Assembly (NCBI GenBank): GCA_036250195.1
Contig: JAVHZZ010000005.1
Location: 125,023,398 to 125,087,397, forward strand
Source: Mixophyes australis
Taxonomy: Eukaryota > Chordata > Amphibia > Anura > Limnodynastidae
DNA: 64,000 nucleotides
Direction of reading: 5' to 3'
Under the pieces are notes generated by a model. The model saw only the letters and a program-made list of their open reading frames with translations, was not told the origin of the DNA and did no database searches. The position numbers and the translations under genes were made by a program. Position 1 is the stretch's first letter. The number at the start of each line of letters is the position of its first letter. Positions 33,912 to 44,680 of the stretch are shown in pieces.

Positions 33912-33992
33912 GTGAGAAAAGTTGATGCTCCTAAAGATCAGTTGGATAAAGAGTGGGAAGAGTTTCAGAAGGAAATTCGTCAAGTTAATACT
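33912..33992 (+). CDS. znf830: ZNF830 coding exon: [10 protein letters not shown] segment
   Basis: An 81-base, 27-codon exon in phase 0 encoding [20 protein letters not shown] and EIRQVNT. It follows a T-rich acceptor ending TTGTAAAG and is followed by the canonical donor GTAAGT. Together with the preceding exon it reproduces the contiguous DPEVDA(K)[10 protein letters not shown] segment of vertebrate ZNF830, showing that no exon is missing from the 24.6-kb intron. The segment begins the C-terminal coiled coil. Confidence 0.93.
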
Positions 33993-34297
33993 GTAAGTAC
34001 TAATGTTTTGGTTGTTTTTTTTTTGGGGGGGGGTGGGTTCTGTACAGCTTTCACTTTTTACCCAACCATTATCAACTGTCTCCTTCAGCCCACTCTACAA
34101 TGTTACATTTGTAGCCCATGCTTATTATACTAAAAATGTAATGGTGACCAAGAGTCTTGTGCATTTTCCTGTTTGGCAATAAATATGTCCTCACATGTTT
34201 TTGTTTTATAAAAGCTGGCATCATGCATGTATTCTTGGAGGCACTAGGATAATATTGTTTTAGTTGGTTTCCTAAGGCATTTATTCCACTAATTTAA

Positions 34298-34865
34298 AGC
34301 TGGATACACACTACAGGTTTTTCAACCAATTATCGTGCCAAACACCCGATAAATGACCGTTTTTGGCCCAATATCTCATTAGTGTGTGTATATTTGCATG
34401 ATGAACAGTCGTCGTTTCAAAGTACCGGTCGTCGTTTCATTTGATTGTTCAGCAGAACTATAAATCTCATTCCAACCTCCTTTCCATCCTGCAGTGTGTA
34501 TGGACTCACAACTGGCTGCCCAGAGAGAGTTAAGAACCTGTCACTGTGTCTGTCTTAAATGTAGAGTGCTGTAGGTGGAGTAATTCGTCCGTTCGTTCTG
34601 GGACTGAATATTTTGTTTGAGTCACAGAAGCTAACGAAATTTATAATGACATTGTGAAAAAGGCAAAGTTCTTTTTATGTGTACCCAGCCTTTTAATCAG
34701 TGTGATAGGAATGACCAACTACACTGCTCTTGGGCTACATGAAAAGCACAGATCTGAAAGTAAATCGTGTATACATAAATCGGGAGACTAATTGGAACTT
34801 CAGTCGTTTGTACAATCGTCTGTGATAACAAGTTGGTTGAAAGCTTTTGTGGTGTGTACCCAGCC
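34298..34865. mobile_element. Harbinger/PIF-like MITE in ZNF830 intron 2
   Basis: Left end AGCTGGATACACACTACAG; right end in reverse complement GGCTGGGTACACACCACA. TAA at 34295-34297 and 34866-34868 is the target duplication. 568 bases, no transposase. Interior segments (ATAAATGACCGTT, TCGTCGTTTCATTTGATTG) match the interrupted copy at 10567-11766. Confidence 0.78.
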
Positions 34866-35185
34866 TAAGTCATTTTAGTTTAAATATTGGGGAGCTGAAT
34901 AAGTATTGTACTTGCCCACCACAGCTCTCTTGTATTTAGACACTGCTTTTAGTTTGTTTTCTTTACTAGAGCCTTTGGGTTGCTATGCTAGATTCCATAC
35001 CAACATTAGTAGTCAGAACTTGGTTAACAGACCTTATTATGAAATGTGACTAAACCTTTTAGGTACTAAACTTCTCAAGATATGTGAGTTGCTTTTGTTT
35101 TTGTTTTATAGCAATTTAATTTTTATGATATTGAAGGTTTTTCTTGCATGAATCCCTTTTCCACTGTAAAATTTGTGTTTTGAAG

Positions 35186-35262
35186 GTTTCTGAAGCAATC
35201 GTTGCAGAAGAGGATGAGGAAGGCCGATTGGATCGCCAGATTGATGAAATTGATGAGCAGAT
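35186..35262 (+). CDS. znf830: ZNF830 coding exon: [17 protein letters not shown] segment
   Basis: A 77-base exon that continues the frame with [18 protein letters not shown] and IDEIDEQ and ends with two bases (AT) of a split isoleucine codon. Acceptor GTTTTGAAG, donor GTGTGT. The acidic coiled-coil stretch is the most conserved part of the ZNF830 C-terminus. If read through, the frame would stop a few codons later, which supports splicing at this point. Confidence 0.93.
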
Positions 35263-35285
35263 GTGTGTATTCTAGGATTGACTTC

Positions 35286-35322
35286 ATAAGGCTATATAAA
35301 TAAATGATGTTGATGAAAAACT
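35286..35322 (+). repeat. relic of L2/SINE 3' tail
   Basis: GGCTATATAAATAAATGATG followed by TTGATG lies in ZNF830 intron 3, 25 bases after the splice donor. It matches the tail of the L2 at 25490. Confidence 0.7.
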
Positions 35323-35588
35323 GCTTTATCTTTTTACTTATATTTTTAGTTTTCATATTGTTAGAGCTTTAACAAAATTTTAACATCATATAATCTTTTT
35401 GACTATATATCATCTTTGTTGCAATCCACTTTATTCAAAGCTGCAATCAGCTGAAATCACGTTTGACCCATCTCATGTTAAAGCTTCTTCAGACTATCAT
35501 ACTGACAATAATATTTACCAGAGAGATTACGTTGTAATTTATGTAATGCAACTTTACTTGGTCAACTTTTTCTCACTTTACTTTTTAG

Positions 35589-35754
35589 TGAATGTTACCG
35601 TCGAATTGAGCATTTGAGGAACCGCAAGGATGATTTACATGATGTTTTAATAGGAGTAATGAAATCAAAAACCAGCGAAGAAGAGGAGGAGGATGTTGAA
35701 ATGCTGCCAATTATGCTTACTCAGAACTGGCGTGAAAAAGGAGCTTTTCTTTAG
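35589..35754 (+). CDS. znf830: ZNF830 terminal coding exon with stop codon
   Basis: The first base completes isoleucine, then 54 codons encode ECYRRIEHLRNRKDDL, an acidic SEEEEEDVE patch and the terminal QNWREKGAFL before TAG at 35752-35754. Vertebrate ZNF830 ends with a very similar LLSQDWRVKGALL motif, so the stop is at the expected place. Acceptor is TTTACTTTTTAG. The middle of the exon (MKSKTSE) is more divergent than the ends. Confidence 0.93.
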
Positions 35755-36170
35755 ACTACACCTATTTTCTCAACTAAATACTGGCTAATATTTTTAAACA
35801 TCTTCCCATATTAAATCAGCTATTCATATACAAAGTTTCCAAGGTGCCTATGATATATTGTATAATTGTGCAGGCTGATTATTTTTTCTTTTTTTTACTT
35901 TTGTAATATTTCTATTTTCCTGTAAACTCTGTATTTGCAATGGAAATGGAACACCGTTTGTTTTAACAATATCTTGACTGGGTCCTGTGTTTTATCTTTT
36001 AATACATTCAGCATAATTGTTGATTTAAAAATGATTTGTGTCAGCAATATTTTGTAACATATTTGTACAGGTATATACTTTTTGAGCTGGTCAAAATGTA
36101 ATTGTGTATTCTGTTTGTAGATTAAATTCATTTGGATATTTCAGAACATTGTCCTTCAAAAGAATAAATG
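35755..36170 (+). promoter_or_regulatory. znf830: ZNF830 3' UTR with poly(A) signal
   Basis: AT-rich untranslated tail. A canonical AATAAA lies at 36163-36168, about 410 bases after the stop; another AATAAA-like site occurs near 36262. No conserved element recognised in the UTR. Confidence 0.7.
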
Positions 36171-36322
36171 TGTGCATCTGAAAACTGTTTGAGTATTAAG
36201 TCTGCGTTGCAGATGCTATATCCTAGATATCCTATAAATCAATTTCACACATTGGAGTGCTAAATAAAATATTATTTTTATTTTATTTTATTAGACCCCA
36301 CTTGATCATATGATTTGCAAAT

Positions 36323-36638
36323 GATCATCATCATCAATTTATATAGCGCCACTAATTCCGCAGCGCTGTACAGAGAACTCGCATAAGTCCCTGCCCCATT
36401 GGGGCTTACAGTCTAAATTCCCTAACACACACACAGACTAGGGTTAATTTGTTAGCAGCCAATTAACTTACCAGTATGTGTTTGGAGTGTGGGAGGAAAC
36501 CGGAGCACCCGGAGGAAAGCCACGCAAACACGGGGAGAACATACAAACTCCTTACAGATATGGCCATGGTCGGGAATTGAACTCATGACCCCAGTGATGT
36601 AAGGCAGAAGTGATAACCGCTTAGCCACAGTGCTGCCC
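36323..36638 (-). mobile_element. tRNA-like SINE with L2 tail, copy 1
   Basis: On the minus strand it starts GGGCAGCACTGTGGCTAAGC, with an A-box-like TGGCTAAGCGG and a B-box-like GAGTTCAATTCC about 35 bases on, the Pol III promoter layout of tRNA-derived SINEs. The body (TTTGTATGTTCTCCCCGTGT, TTTCCTCCGGGTGCTCCGG) is widespread in fish and amphibian genomes. It ends GGCGCTATATAAATTGATGA, sharing its tail with the L2 elements here. Confidence 0.85.
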
Positions 36639-37680
36639 ACTTTTATCTGCTGTAATATACACATATTCAAATTGTGGTCTTAAATGTTTTCGACCCATTA
36701 GACAGCAGAAAAAAATTAAAAGCAATCCTTTTATTATCAGTTTATATCAATTTGAAAAACGAAAGACTTCCTCATGGAAATCATGTCAGTCAGCAAACAT
36801 TACTATGTCAGCAAAATATATTATGAAATCTTTATGGGAACATCAATGGCAAATGGGAGGTGTAAATTATTTAATAAACCATGCTAAAATATCCACATTA
36901 AATTTAAAGCAACTTTAGGTTTAACATACAATTTTGTATTATATTATGTAAAGCACGATATTGACCACACTGATGCTATATGCATTATATGATTTTCTAT
37001 ATGCCAACTAAAGCAATGAGTGCTCAAATACAGATATAGATATTATAAATGCTTGCAGAGAAAATTAGGGAACCAAAATTTCTCACACTGGTGCAAAATG
37101 AAAAGCTCTCCATAGCAACAGCCTTATTGCAAAATTATTCATCAGGTTTATTAAATCCTAAGCAGTCCTATGCAATTTCCAATTGAGTGTGTTGATGTTA
37201 AAACTCAACCACAACAACTACTAAATCCTCAATATGGGACTCTGACAAATCATGCTCCAAAAACACTCTAAATTACCATACATAAATCAGTGCAGAGTGT
37301 GATGGATGTGGGGACTATCTTTTGTGCTATATAGCTGCTCAGACCTTCAATTGCATAGTCTGCATGTGTTTTATTCCAATGAGCACACATATCTAATGTG
37401 TGAATTGGCTCCACAATTTTGTGAGTTGACAGCAATCTTACTCCATGATGGTGCTAAATCTACAGCTAACCACAGGATGTGTAATGGCATATCATAACTG
37501 TTTTGCGCAAAGAACACATCCATTAAGGCTTCATAATGTCATTACATTTTGGATCTTGCGTTTCTGTTTTTCTTAAATTTTAAATTATGTACAAGAAGCC
37601 TTAATCCTAGATGTTAAACCACAAGGAATTTTTCAAAGTTAAAATATTTGATTTTAAATTTGGAAATATTGATTTGGACA
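36639..37680. other. unassigned AT-rich sequence
   Basis: Downstream of ZNF830. No gene, RNA or repeat identified. Confidence 0.5.
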
Positions 37681-37853
37681 TGCACCATGCTGCCCACAAG
37701 CTTTTAGCTCAGGTGCCACATGTGAATAACCAGCTTTTTCACATGCCCCACCTTCCCTCTAGTTTTTCTGTCAAATGCCCCCCTGCCCTCCAGATGTTCC
37801 AGCACATGCCACATGTCTGCCCACCAGCTTTTCCATCACATGCCATACTCCTG
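37681..37853. repeat. degenerate minisatellite, block 1
   Basis: About four or five units of roughly 38 bases with the core CCACCAGCTTTTCCATCACA then TGCC. Same family as 56926-57515 and 59970-60320. Confidence 0.75.
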
Positions 37854-38146
37854 GTGTCAGGATACCAGGGTGTTTGAACCTAGACTAATAGGTACCCTGG
37901 CAACTTATGAGTTTTTGTATCGTACAGGCGAGGAGAAGTGTAAGATAAAACAGTATCTTAATTACAGAATGAAATAGAAATCGCAAAATAATAGCAACTT
38001 AGTACAGGAATACAAATTAATATTCAGAGCAATCGCCAGAAACCTCACACAGTATCCCAGAGCCCATATATTATTAGCCACTATTGGATATAATGCAATC
38101 ACTTATCTGGACCAAACTGTTGGAATCCTACATCCTTGTCAAGTTG
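37854..38146. other. unassigned
   Basis: No structure seen; its minus strand extends the 3' side of the coding-like region that follows. Confidence 0.4.
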
Positions 38147-38548
38147 CTAATACAGCTTCTGAATGTTGAGGGCCCTGGCCACTTGGCCAGTATGCTCTCT
38201 GCCAGTTTTGTAAGGATCTAAATCCCAGTCTTTCGCTGTAGGCTTACAGGGCAGACAGACCCTTAAGATTATCCCAATGGAGTATAGGAATACTGGAGTA
38301 GAATCCCAAGCACAATTCAGTGTTTGAGACACTGAATCTGGAACAAGTTTTGCAGCGGAGCTGATATGAGATAACCCTTCAAAACCAAGCTCTTCCAATC
38401 CTCCTGTTACTCTTGCAGACTTTTTTATTTCAAGCAGTCCAAAATTCTCACGGTTGTGACCACTCTGCAAAATCATTCCAGGTTCTTCAAAATAGATGTT
38501 TGTCCAGAATAGTCCTAAAGAATGGGAGTTGATGTAGAGCAATACCAC
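38147..38548 (-). CDS. unidentified coding-like open frame (133 codons)
   Basis: I do not recognise this protein. The frame is open for at least 133 codons with a balanced amino-acid content, unlike the low-complexity frames of the repeats: blocks FWTNIYFEEPGMILQSGHN, GGLEELGFEGLSHISSAAK, AWDSTPVFLYSIG and DWDLDPYKTGREHTGQVARA look like a folded domain. It ends in TAG after NIQKLY. The upstream side begins at a poly(G) run (38562), so the true start is unknown. It may be an exon, a processed pseudogene or part of a transposon gene. It is antisense to ZNF830. Confidence 0.4.
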   Translation of the reverse strand: MVLLYINSHSLGLFWTNIYFEEPGMILQSGHNRENFGLLEIKKSARVTGGLEELGFEGLSHISSAAKLVPDSVSQTLNCAWDSTPVFLYSIGIILRVCLPCKPTAKDWDLDPYKTGREHTGQVARALNIQKLY

Positions 38549-38649
38549 ATGGGTGCCCCCCCCCTGCTAATTTGGCACCCAGATGTCTGGTGGTGTGATG
38601 GGAAATCTAGTTCATTTTGGAGATTAGTTCATCCTGATCTAGTTCGCTC

Positions 38650-38666
38650 AAAAGATTAGTTCACTT
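38650..38666. repeat. L1 target-site duplication, left copy
   Basis: AAAAGATTAGTTCACTT, repeated exactly at 43362-43378. Confidence 0.9.
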
Positions 38667-39739
38667 GGGGCATGGCCTGGAGCAACATGGAGTAGGACAC
38701 TAGTTCCATCAGCTCCCGCAAAATCCTGTGGAATTCATATCCTGAATCCTCTCTCCGATTGCTGCTGCAACCCAATTCTGCAGCATATAGCACTTTCCTC
38801 CCCCTGAGTCAGGGTTAAAGGTTTTTGGGTGCTTCTGTGAACTGGTGCCGGTGCCCGGACGGGGAGCGATCGTGACCCCTGGTGTTTGCTGACCTGCCGA
38901 TTCTCCCTATCTTTGGTGTGGGAGCTTGGGGGACCTGGCTGGCGTTTCCCTCCTGTGTCTCACCTGTTGCCTTTGATTGCGGAGGACCGTTCTGCTGAAG
39001 CGCTGCCTGACCAGTGGAGGACGGGGAGATTGCGGCAGGAACAGCGCCCGCCATCTTGGATGTCTGTTGTTCGCTGATGGGAGGTGAGATGGTTGTGCTC
39101 TTTGCTCTGGACGCTGGCCCACTGACTCTTCCAGCTTATATCCCCTCCGCTGCCGAGTGCACATAGCTGTGCAGCCATCTGTGTGTGTGGTCCTGGCGGA
39201 GTGAAGGAGGCTGATACCTGCTGGCACGAATGCGCTGCTTGTCTATGGAGGTGTGTGGAAGCAGCAGCTCACGCTGATCCTGTATAGTAAACTTAAATTG
39301 TAAGCAGGACTCTGCAAGTGAAGTGTCTAGCAAGCGCTCCCCTCTGACACAGCTTTGACTACTCTGGTTGCAGGGAGAGCACTGTGAAGCAGTTGCCCGC
39401 CATTTTAGACATTAATAGGCTGATCCCTCATGGCAGGCGCCATTTGTATTTTGTACCCTGATCTGATCTGACAGGGAAGTTGCAATCTTTACAATACCGT
39501 TGTGTACAATAGTACCCTATAGAGCCACATCTTCTGTGCTGATCAGCTTGGTGGAGGTTGAAATCCCAATTAAATTTGTAAGAGAATGAGTGTGGGATAC
39601 TCTCTGTGGGGTGTTGCTCTTACACTATTATACTGTATCTTTGCCTCAGGTGAAGAAATAAAACAAGGGGAAATAAAAAGGGAAGAATAAGCCTTGACAC
39701 ATACCGCTGTCTATCCTGATATACTATCCCAGCAGCACT
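38667..39739 (+). promoter_or_regulatory. L1 5' UTR
   Basis: GC-rich leader from the 5' terminus to ORF1; presumed internal promoter by position. Contains CCATCTTGGA at 39051, as in other L1 leaders. Short reading frames here are not conserved. Confidence 0.6.
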
Positions 39740-40634
39740 ATGGGAAAGTATGGCACTGCAACAGCCGCGGAGGCTAAGTTGGAGCTCTATGCCTGCCAAT
39801 CTACATCAGCTGCTCCTAAAGATGCTGGGCAACTACCAGAGACATCGGTGAACTTACCTAATCTGAGTTCGCAGCCCGCAGAAATTCCTCCATCTCTACA
39901 ACAGATACTTCAAGCTATAAATGCAAGTGAAAAAAAGGTCACAGATAGGATAGGCGAGGTGCAGGCCGACCTCTCCCTTATCCGACATGACCTTCAAAAA
40001 ACGTGTGAAAGGCTGGGAGAAACGGAGCATAGAATTTCATCCTTGGAAGATGCTGGTGCTCCTGTACAGAGACAGATTTCGGATTTGGCGACTCAGTTGA
40101 GCCAGTGCAAGCAGAAATTCTCTGATATGGAGGGGCGCTTAAGGCGCAGCAATCTGAGATTTGTAGGTCTTCCGGAAAAATTTGAGGGTCAGAACCTCAA
40201 AGCCTTTTTGTAAAATTGGTTGACCCAAGAATTTGGGAAAGAAGCCTTCTCCCCTCTTTTCTCAGTTGAAAGAGCACATCGCCTCCCTTCTCAGGCTCCA
40301 CCACCTGGAGCCTCCCCTCGTACGTTTATTGCAAAGATCCTGCACTTCAAAAACAGGGATGCTGTCCTCCACCTGGTGCGACAACAAGGTCCTTTAAAGT
40401 TCAATAACCATATTGTTTCAGTTTTCCCTGATTTTGCCATGAATGTACAAAAATCCAGATCCCAGTTTGGTGCTGTTTAAAAGAAGATTGAGAGATCTAC
40501 AATTGCCATATGCCATGTTATACCCAGCAAGGCTGCGCATATCAGCAGACGGAAAACAACACTTCTTCACGACACCCAAGGACGCTGTTGACTGGTTGGA
40601 TCGCAGAATGCCGGCGGTGGATTTGGATACTTGA
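39740..40634 (+). pseudogene. L1 ORF1, one stop and one frameshift
   Basis: Starts ATGGGAAAGTATGG. N-terminal region is Ala/Ser/Pro-rich, residues ~50-135 form a long heptad coiled coil (ISSLEDAGAPVQRQISDLA), followed by the RRM-like part RRSNLRFVGLPEKFEG. TAA at 40211-40213 interrupts the frame, which continues with the conserved ERAHRLPSQAPPPGASPR and FIAKILHFKNRDAVL. A frameshift at about 40478 leads to the CTD frame with AMLYPARLRISADGKQHFF, ending at 40634. Confidence 0.85.
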
Positions 40635-41201
40635 TAGCCTAAGTTTTCAAATATTCAATTATTTCCATTTTGTCTTCAATTTTACAATTGATGTTGCTAA
40701 TACTGATTATGCTTTCTCACCGTTTGTTTAGAAAAGGCTTTGTAATAGAAGGTTCACCAAAGCAGAATTGGTTGTAGGATTTTAAATGTGGGAGACCTCC
40801 TGCTAGTTATAGTCGCTCTCCCAATTTTGGGTAATTAGATAGATAGTTTGGTTAAATTGGGGTAATTTCTTCTAGTTTAGGGATCCAAGTATACTCTAAC
40901 GGTTAGTGTTGTGCAGAGTATGCAGGGTGGGAAGGAAGGGTTTGAAATGTGTATTTTGTTTTACACTTGGATATTGTTCTACTTTAAGTTGTTCTCATTA
41001 TGTTCCTTTACTGTCAGCATTGGAGTTCTATGTTATACTTTCATACTGAAGTTTTGTGAGATTGGTGTGGGGCAGTTTCGGATTGTATTGCAATGCATAA
41101 TGTGATGATGTATATTTGCTGTGTTAATGTTATGCTTCATTTATATTGGGATTGTGCCAGTGTGGCCTTGCTATCCTCAAATATATACTACCTGATATGT
41201 C

Positions 41202-42970
41202 ATGGTGGGGATTAGCCGGGTGGTGGGTGGTGGTCTGCTCACCTGGAATGTAAGAGGTTTGAATGATAAGGTCAAGTGTAACTTGGTACTTTCTCAGATT
41301 AAAAAGTATGCATCGGATGTTGTGTGCTTGGTGGAAACACACCTACATGGGGGTAAAGTAATGGCACTTAAAAAACAATGGGTGGGATGGGCGTACCACT
41401 CTGTTCACACACCTAGTTCTAGAGGAGTGTCACTTTTGATAAAGAAAAATATGCATTTCTCTCTGGAAAGTTTACAGTTAGACCCCTACGGTAGATGCGT
41501 TTTTATAAAAGCGATAATTGACTTTTCTCCAATAATAATTTTGGCAATATATATTCCATCTCCATATGGTACGGAAGTGTTTGGGAAGGCGGCAACCTTC
41601 ATATCCCAATCACCAGATACCCCCGTCATCTGTATGGGAGACTTTAATAATGTTCCTGACCCTATCCTAGATAGATGAAGAGAGACACTTGACACGAGAC
41701 CCTTGGGTCCTCCACGTCCAACTGCATCTCTAAACTTCTTCGGGAAATGGGGCTTGTGGATGTGTGGCGAGTTCGTAATACAGAGGCAATACTTTATTTA
41801 TTTGGGGTGACAAAAGGGCCAGAATAAAACTTAGTACTTTATGTAAATCCAAATTTGAGGGTGGTTTGGCGCTACCCAACCTCAGATTATATTATATGGC
41901 AGCCCAGTTGTCACATCTGATTGAGTGGATGAATGGACGTAATATCAGTTCCTTGTTGGGCTTTATTGGTGAGCGGGCGGGGCCCCAGTTCACTCCTCTA
42001 CAGGTGCTTTTGATGGGTCGGTCTCCTAAAATAGACGCTCCTATCATTACACAAGCCATTAGGATCTGGAATACAGCACATAAAATCCTTTTGGGGAAAG
42101 GAGTGTTTGCAGATACTCGGATCTGGTATCATGACGCTCTACCTGAATTATGTAAACTGAGTGGGGACTGTTTCTGGCGGCATTTGGGCGTGTCTACGGT
42201 GGGTCAGCTCTATGACACAAATTTGTTCAAATCATTTGAACAATTGAAAAGAGATTTCCAGATTCCTCAGAGGGCTTTCTTTCGATATTTGCAAATCAGA
42301 CATGCTACTCTGTCACACTTTGGGAACACCCCCCCATATTGGCTAACGCCCCTACTAGATCTCTGCTTGAGAGTATGAAGGGTCGCAGAGTTATCTCTTC
42401 AGTTTATGCAGAGCTTAAACATCATCAGACATGTAATAGTCTATTACCTCTCAAGGTAAAATGGGAATCCAATATTGGTACAATTGATGAGGAGGAATGG
42501 TGCGACATCCTAAAAAGTATTAAACTTGCTACATCGTTAGTTCGTTTTCAACAAATTCATATTTTACATAGGGTATATCACACTTCATTGTCTTTGGCAA
42601 CCATTGATAGGGCTCGGAATGCTGATTGCCCTAAATGCTCTCAACCATGATGTGATTTTTGGCACTTTCTCTAGGAATGTCAGTTAGTCCATGCTTTCTG
42701 GGAAAAAATATGGAAATGTATAAATGAGGTGGTACCCGGTATCCCTCCTTTGGAAGCACACCTCTTTATAAATGTGTCCTTACAGCACTTACTTTGGCAA
42801 AAGTTGTCATGGCGCGTAATTGGCTGGCAAATGCAAAACCAGACTTCCGTAACTGTAGGGCTTTGGTAAATGAGACCATGGATCATGAGCGATACACTTA
42901 TACCTTGCGAAGGGCCGAGCACAAATATCATGAAGTCTGGTCCTCTTGGTACGAGTCCAAGCATAGAAAG
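41202..42970 (+). pseudogene. L1 ORF2 remnant: endonuclease joined to C-terminal region
   Basis: Endonuclease begins LLTWNVRGLND and shows VCLVETHL, SRGVSLLIKK and CMGDFNNVPD; a TGA at 41676-41678 and frameshifts follow. Near 41785 the sequence jumps from endonuclease (VDVWRVRNTEA) to WGDKRARIKLSTLCKSKFEG, which lies far downstream of the RT in intact elements, so the whole RT is absent. The C-terminal part (41866-42378, 42339-42650) is fairly open and includes RYLQIRHAT; the terminal CPKC motif is at about 42635. Confidence 0.85.
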
Positions 42971-43361
42971 AGAAGGATGGTCCAGGATGTTGGATAGTTA
43001 ATTGTGAACTCTCCGCTTGATCTGGTCTGTGCTAAATGAAATGAAATTAATTTAATCTCATTATTGTGGTGCTGATAACCTGCTACTTTACGCAATATCT
43101 CTGATGAGGCTATATGCAGGATAGTTATGTATTCAAATACGTGTGTATGTAACTGTTCCATCAAATCTGAACCTGCTCCATTTTCTCTATATATTATTTG
43201 GTATTATTTATATGTTCAACATCTATATCTATACCCGCACTGATCTCATCTGGGTGACCTTGGGACTCTGCTAATTGGCTGACATAGGTTAAGTAATATA
43301 TGTTTTGTTGTTTTCTGTTATATGAACTAAAATTCAGTAAAACAGTATCTGATTTTAAAAA

Positions 43362-43378
43362 AAAAGATTAGTTCACTT
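43362..43378. repeat. L1 target-site duplication, right copy
   Basis: Exact copy of 38650-38666. Confidence 0.9.
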
Positions 43379-43822
43379 AGTTCAGTTGCTCATTTAGTTC
43401 AGTTAGTTCACTGGCTCTGGAACACTGCTGAGAGATGTGATTGCAAACATAGATCTAGTCTATTACACATACAGTACTCATGTCTACTACTACTTCATTA
43501 GTTGAGTTATAGTCTTGTTAAAATGATCATATATGTTTAAAATGTGTGATCATTTTTAATATTTTAAAAAGGGCAATCACTTATACAACACACTAGCAGT
43601 GACATGTTGAGCTCTGAAAAGTTAATAAAATTTTCATTATTATTTTTCACTTCCATAAAATGCAAATGAGAAATACCCAAATTCAGTTTATTATAAAGTC
43701 TCACTTTTTTTTTTTTTTTTTAAATAGTCATTAGAAAAAAAAACCTTAACTTTTCCACTTTGTGTTTCTTGAAGGTTTAATACATCTTCCCTATATATGG
43801 TGGTGTAAACATAATTACAGTA
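43379..43822. other. GTTCA-rich repeat flank and AT-rich sequence
   Basis: 43379-43425 repeats TTAGTTCA-type motifs continuing from 38600-38666 across the L1 insertion. The rest is AT-rich with a T-run near 43710. Confidence 0.5.
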
Positions 43823-44079
43823 TGTTGCAGTTAACCATATTATCATGAGCTTGTAGAACCAGAGAAATCAACCTCAGGAGCTGTTTAATAATGTAATTAA
43901 ATTAACAGGTTTGCACACACGCCCGGCTGCCCCTAATGCGGCGCTAGCTACTACAGCATCCCGACCGTTGCCTAGTCAATGGCCGGGGCGAAAGCAGGAA
44001 GTGACATCCCGGTCGTCATGGAGATGAGCTGGACGCAGGTGAGAGTCGCAGCAACCGAGCACCGCCACGGCTTGTAACA
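43823..44079 (-). repeat. gypsy 3' LTR, internally deleted
   Basis: Aligns with both ends of the 5' LTR but lacks about 450 bases after TGAGCTTGTAGAACCAG. Moderate divergence between LTRs shows that the insertion is old. Confidence 0.85.
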
Positions 44080-44544
44080 GAGCCCCCCACCTTGAGGAGG
44101 GGTCAAGGAACCCTGGCATTCAGGTTTTTCAAGGAATCGTTTAAATAATTCTCTGAGGAATTTGTCAGCGTGTAGGCGCTTCCGAGGGACCCAAGAGCGT
44201 TCTTCTGAGCCGTAGCCCTTCCAATGTACCAGAGAATGGGTTTGTCCCTGGACTTTCTTGGAGTCGAGAAGCTTCTCCACAATAAATTCATGAGAGGAAA
44301 TAAAACTTCGGGAGAGAGCATCCGCTTTAATGTTCTTGGAGCCCGGTCTGTAGGAGATAACAAACTTGAAGCGGGTGAAAAACAATGGACAGCATGTTTG
44401 TCTGGAATTTAAGCGTTTAGCGGATTCAATAAATAGCAGATTTTTGTGATCCGTAAGTACAGAGGTGACATGGACAGCTCCTTCTAGCCAGTGTCGCCAT
44501 TCTTCAAATCCCCATTTTATAGCTAAAAGTTCACGGTTGCCCAC
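43972..44544 (-). pseudogene. gypsy RNase H C-terminus fused to integrase chromodomain
   Basis: One open frame of 190 codons begins in RNase H ([40 protein letters not shown]) and at about residue 82 (near 44298) continues directly into the chromodomain ([30 protein letters not shown]). The integrase catalytic core, normally about 400 residues, is missing with the frame kept. After the chromodomain the frame runs on into the LTR. Confidence 0.85.
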
Positions 44545-44680
44545 ATCGTAATTACTCTCAGCAGAAGAGAATTTCCGTGAAAAGTAGGCACATGGGTGTA
44601 ATTTGTGCTCTCAATCCTTCTGGGAAAGAACAGCACCCACACTCATATCAGAGGCATTCACTTGAATGGCAAAAGGTAAT

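Larger units (their letters stand above)
38667..43361 (+). mobile_element. L1/Tx1-type LINE with intact ends and 17-base target duplication; internal deletion
   Basis: Begins GGGGCATGGCCTGG, ends in a run of A, and is bounded by a perfect 17-base duplication, so both ends of the insertion are original. Layout: 5' UTR (to 39739), ORF1 (39740-40634, broken), spacer, ORF2 endonuclease (41202-41785), then an abrupt jump to the C-terminal part (41790-42970) and 3' UTR. At 4.7 kb it is about 2 kb shorter than a full element because the RT is missing. Confidence 0.88.
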
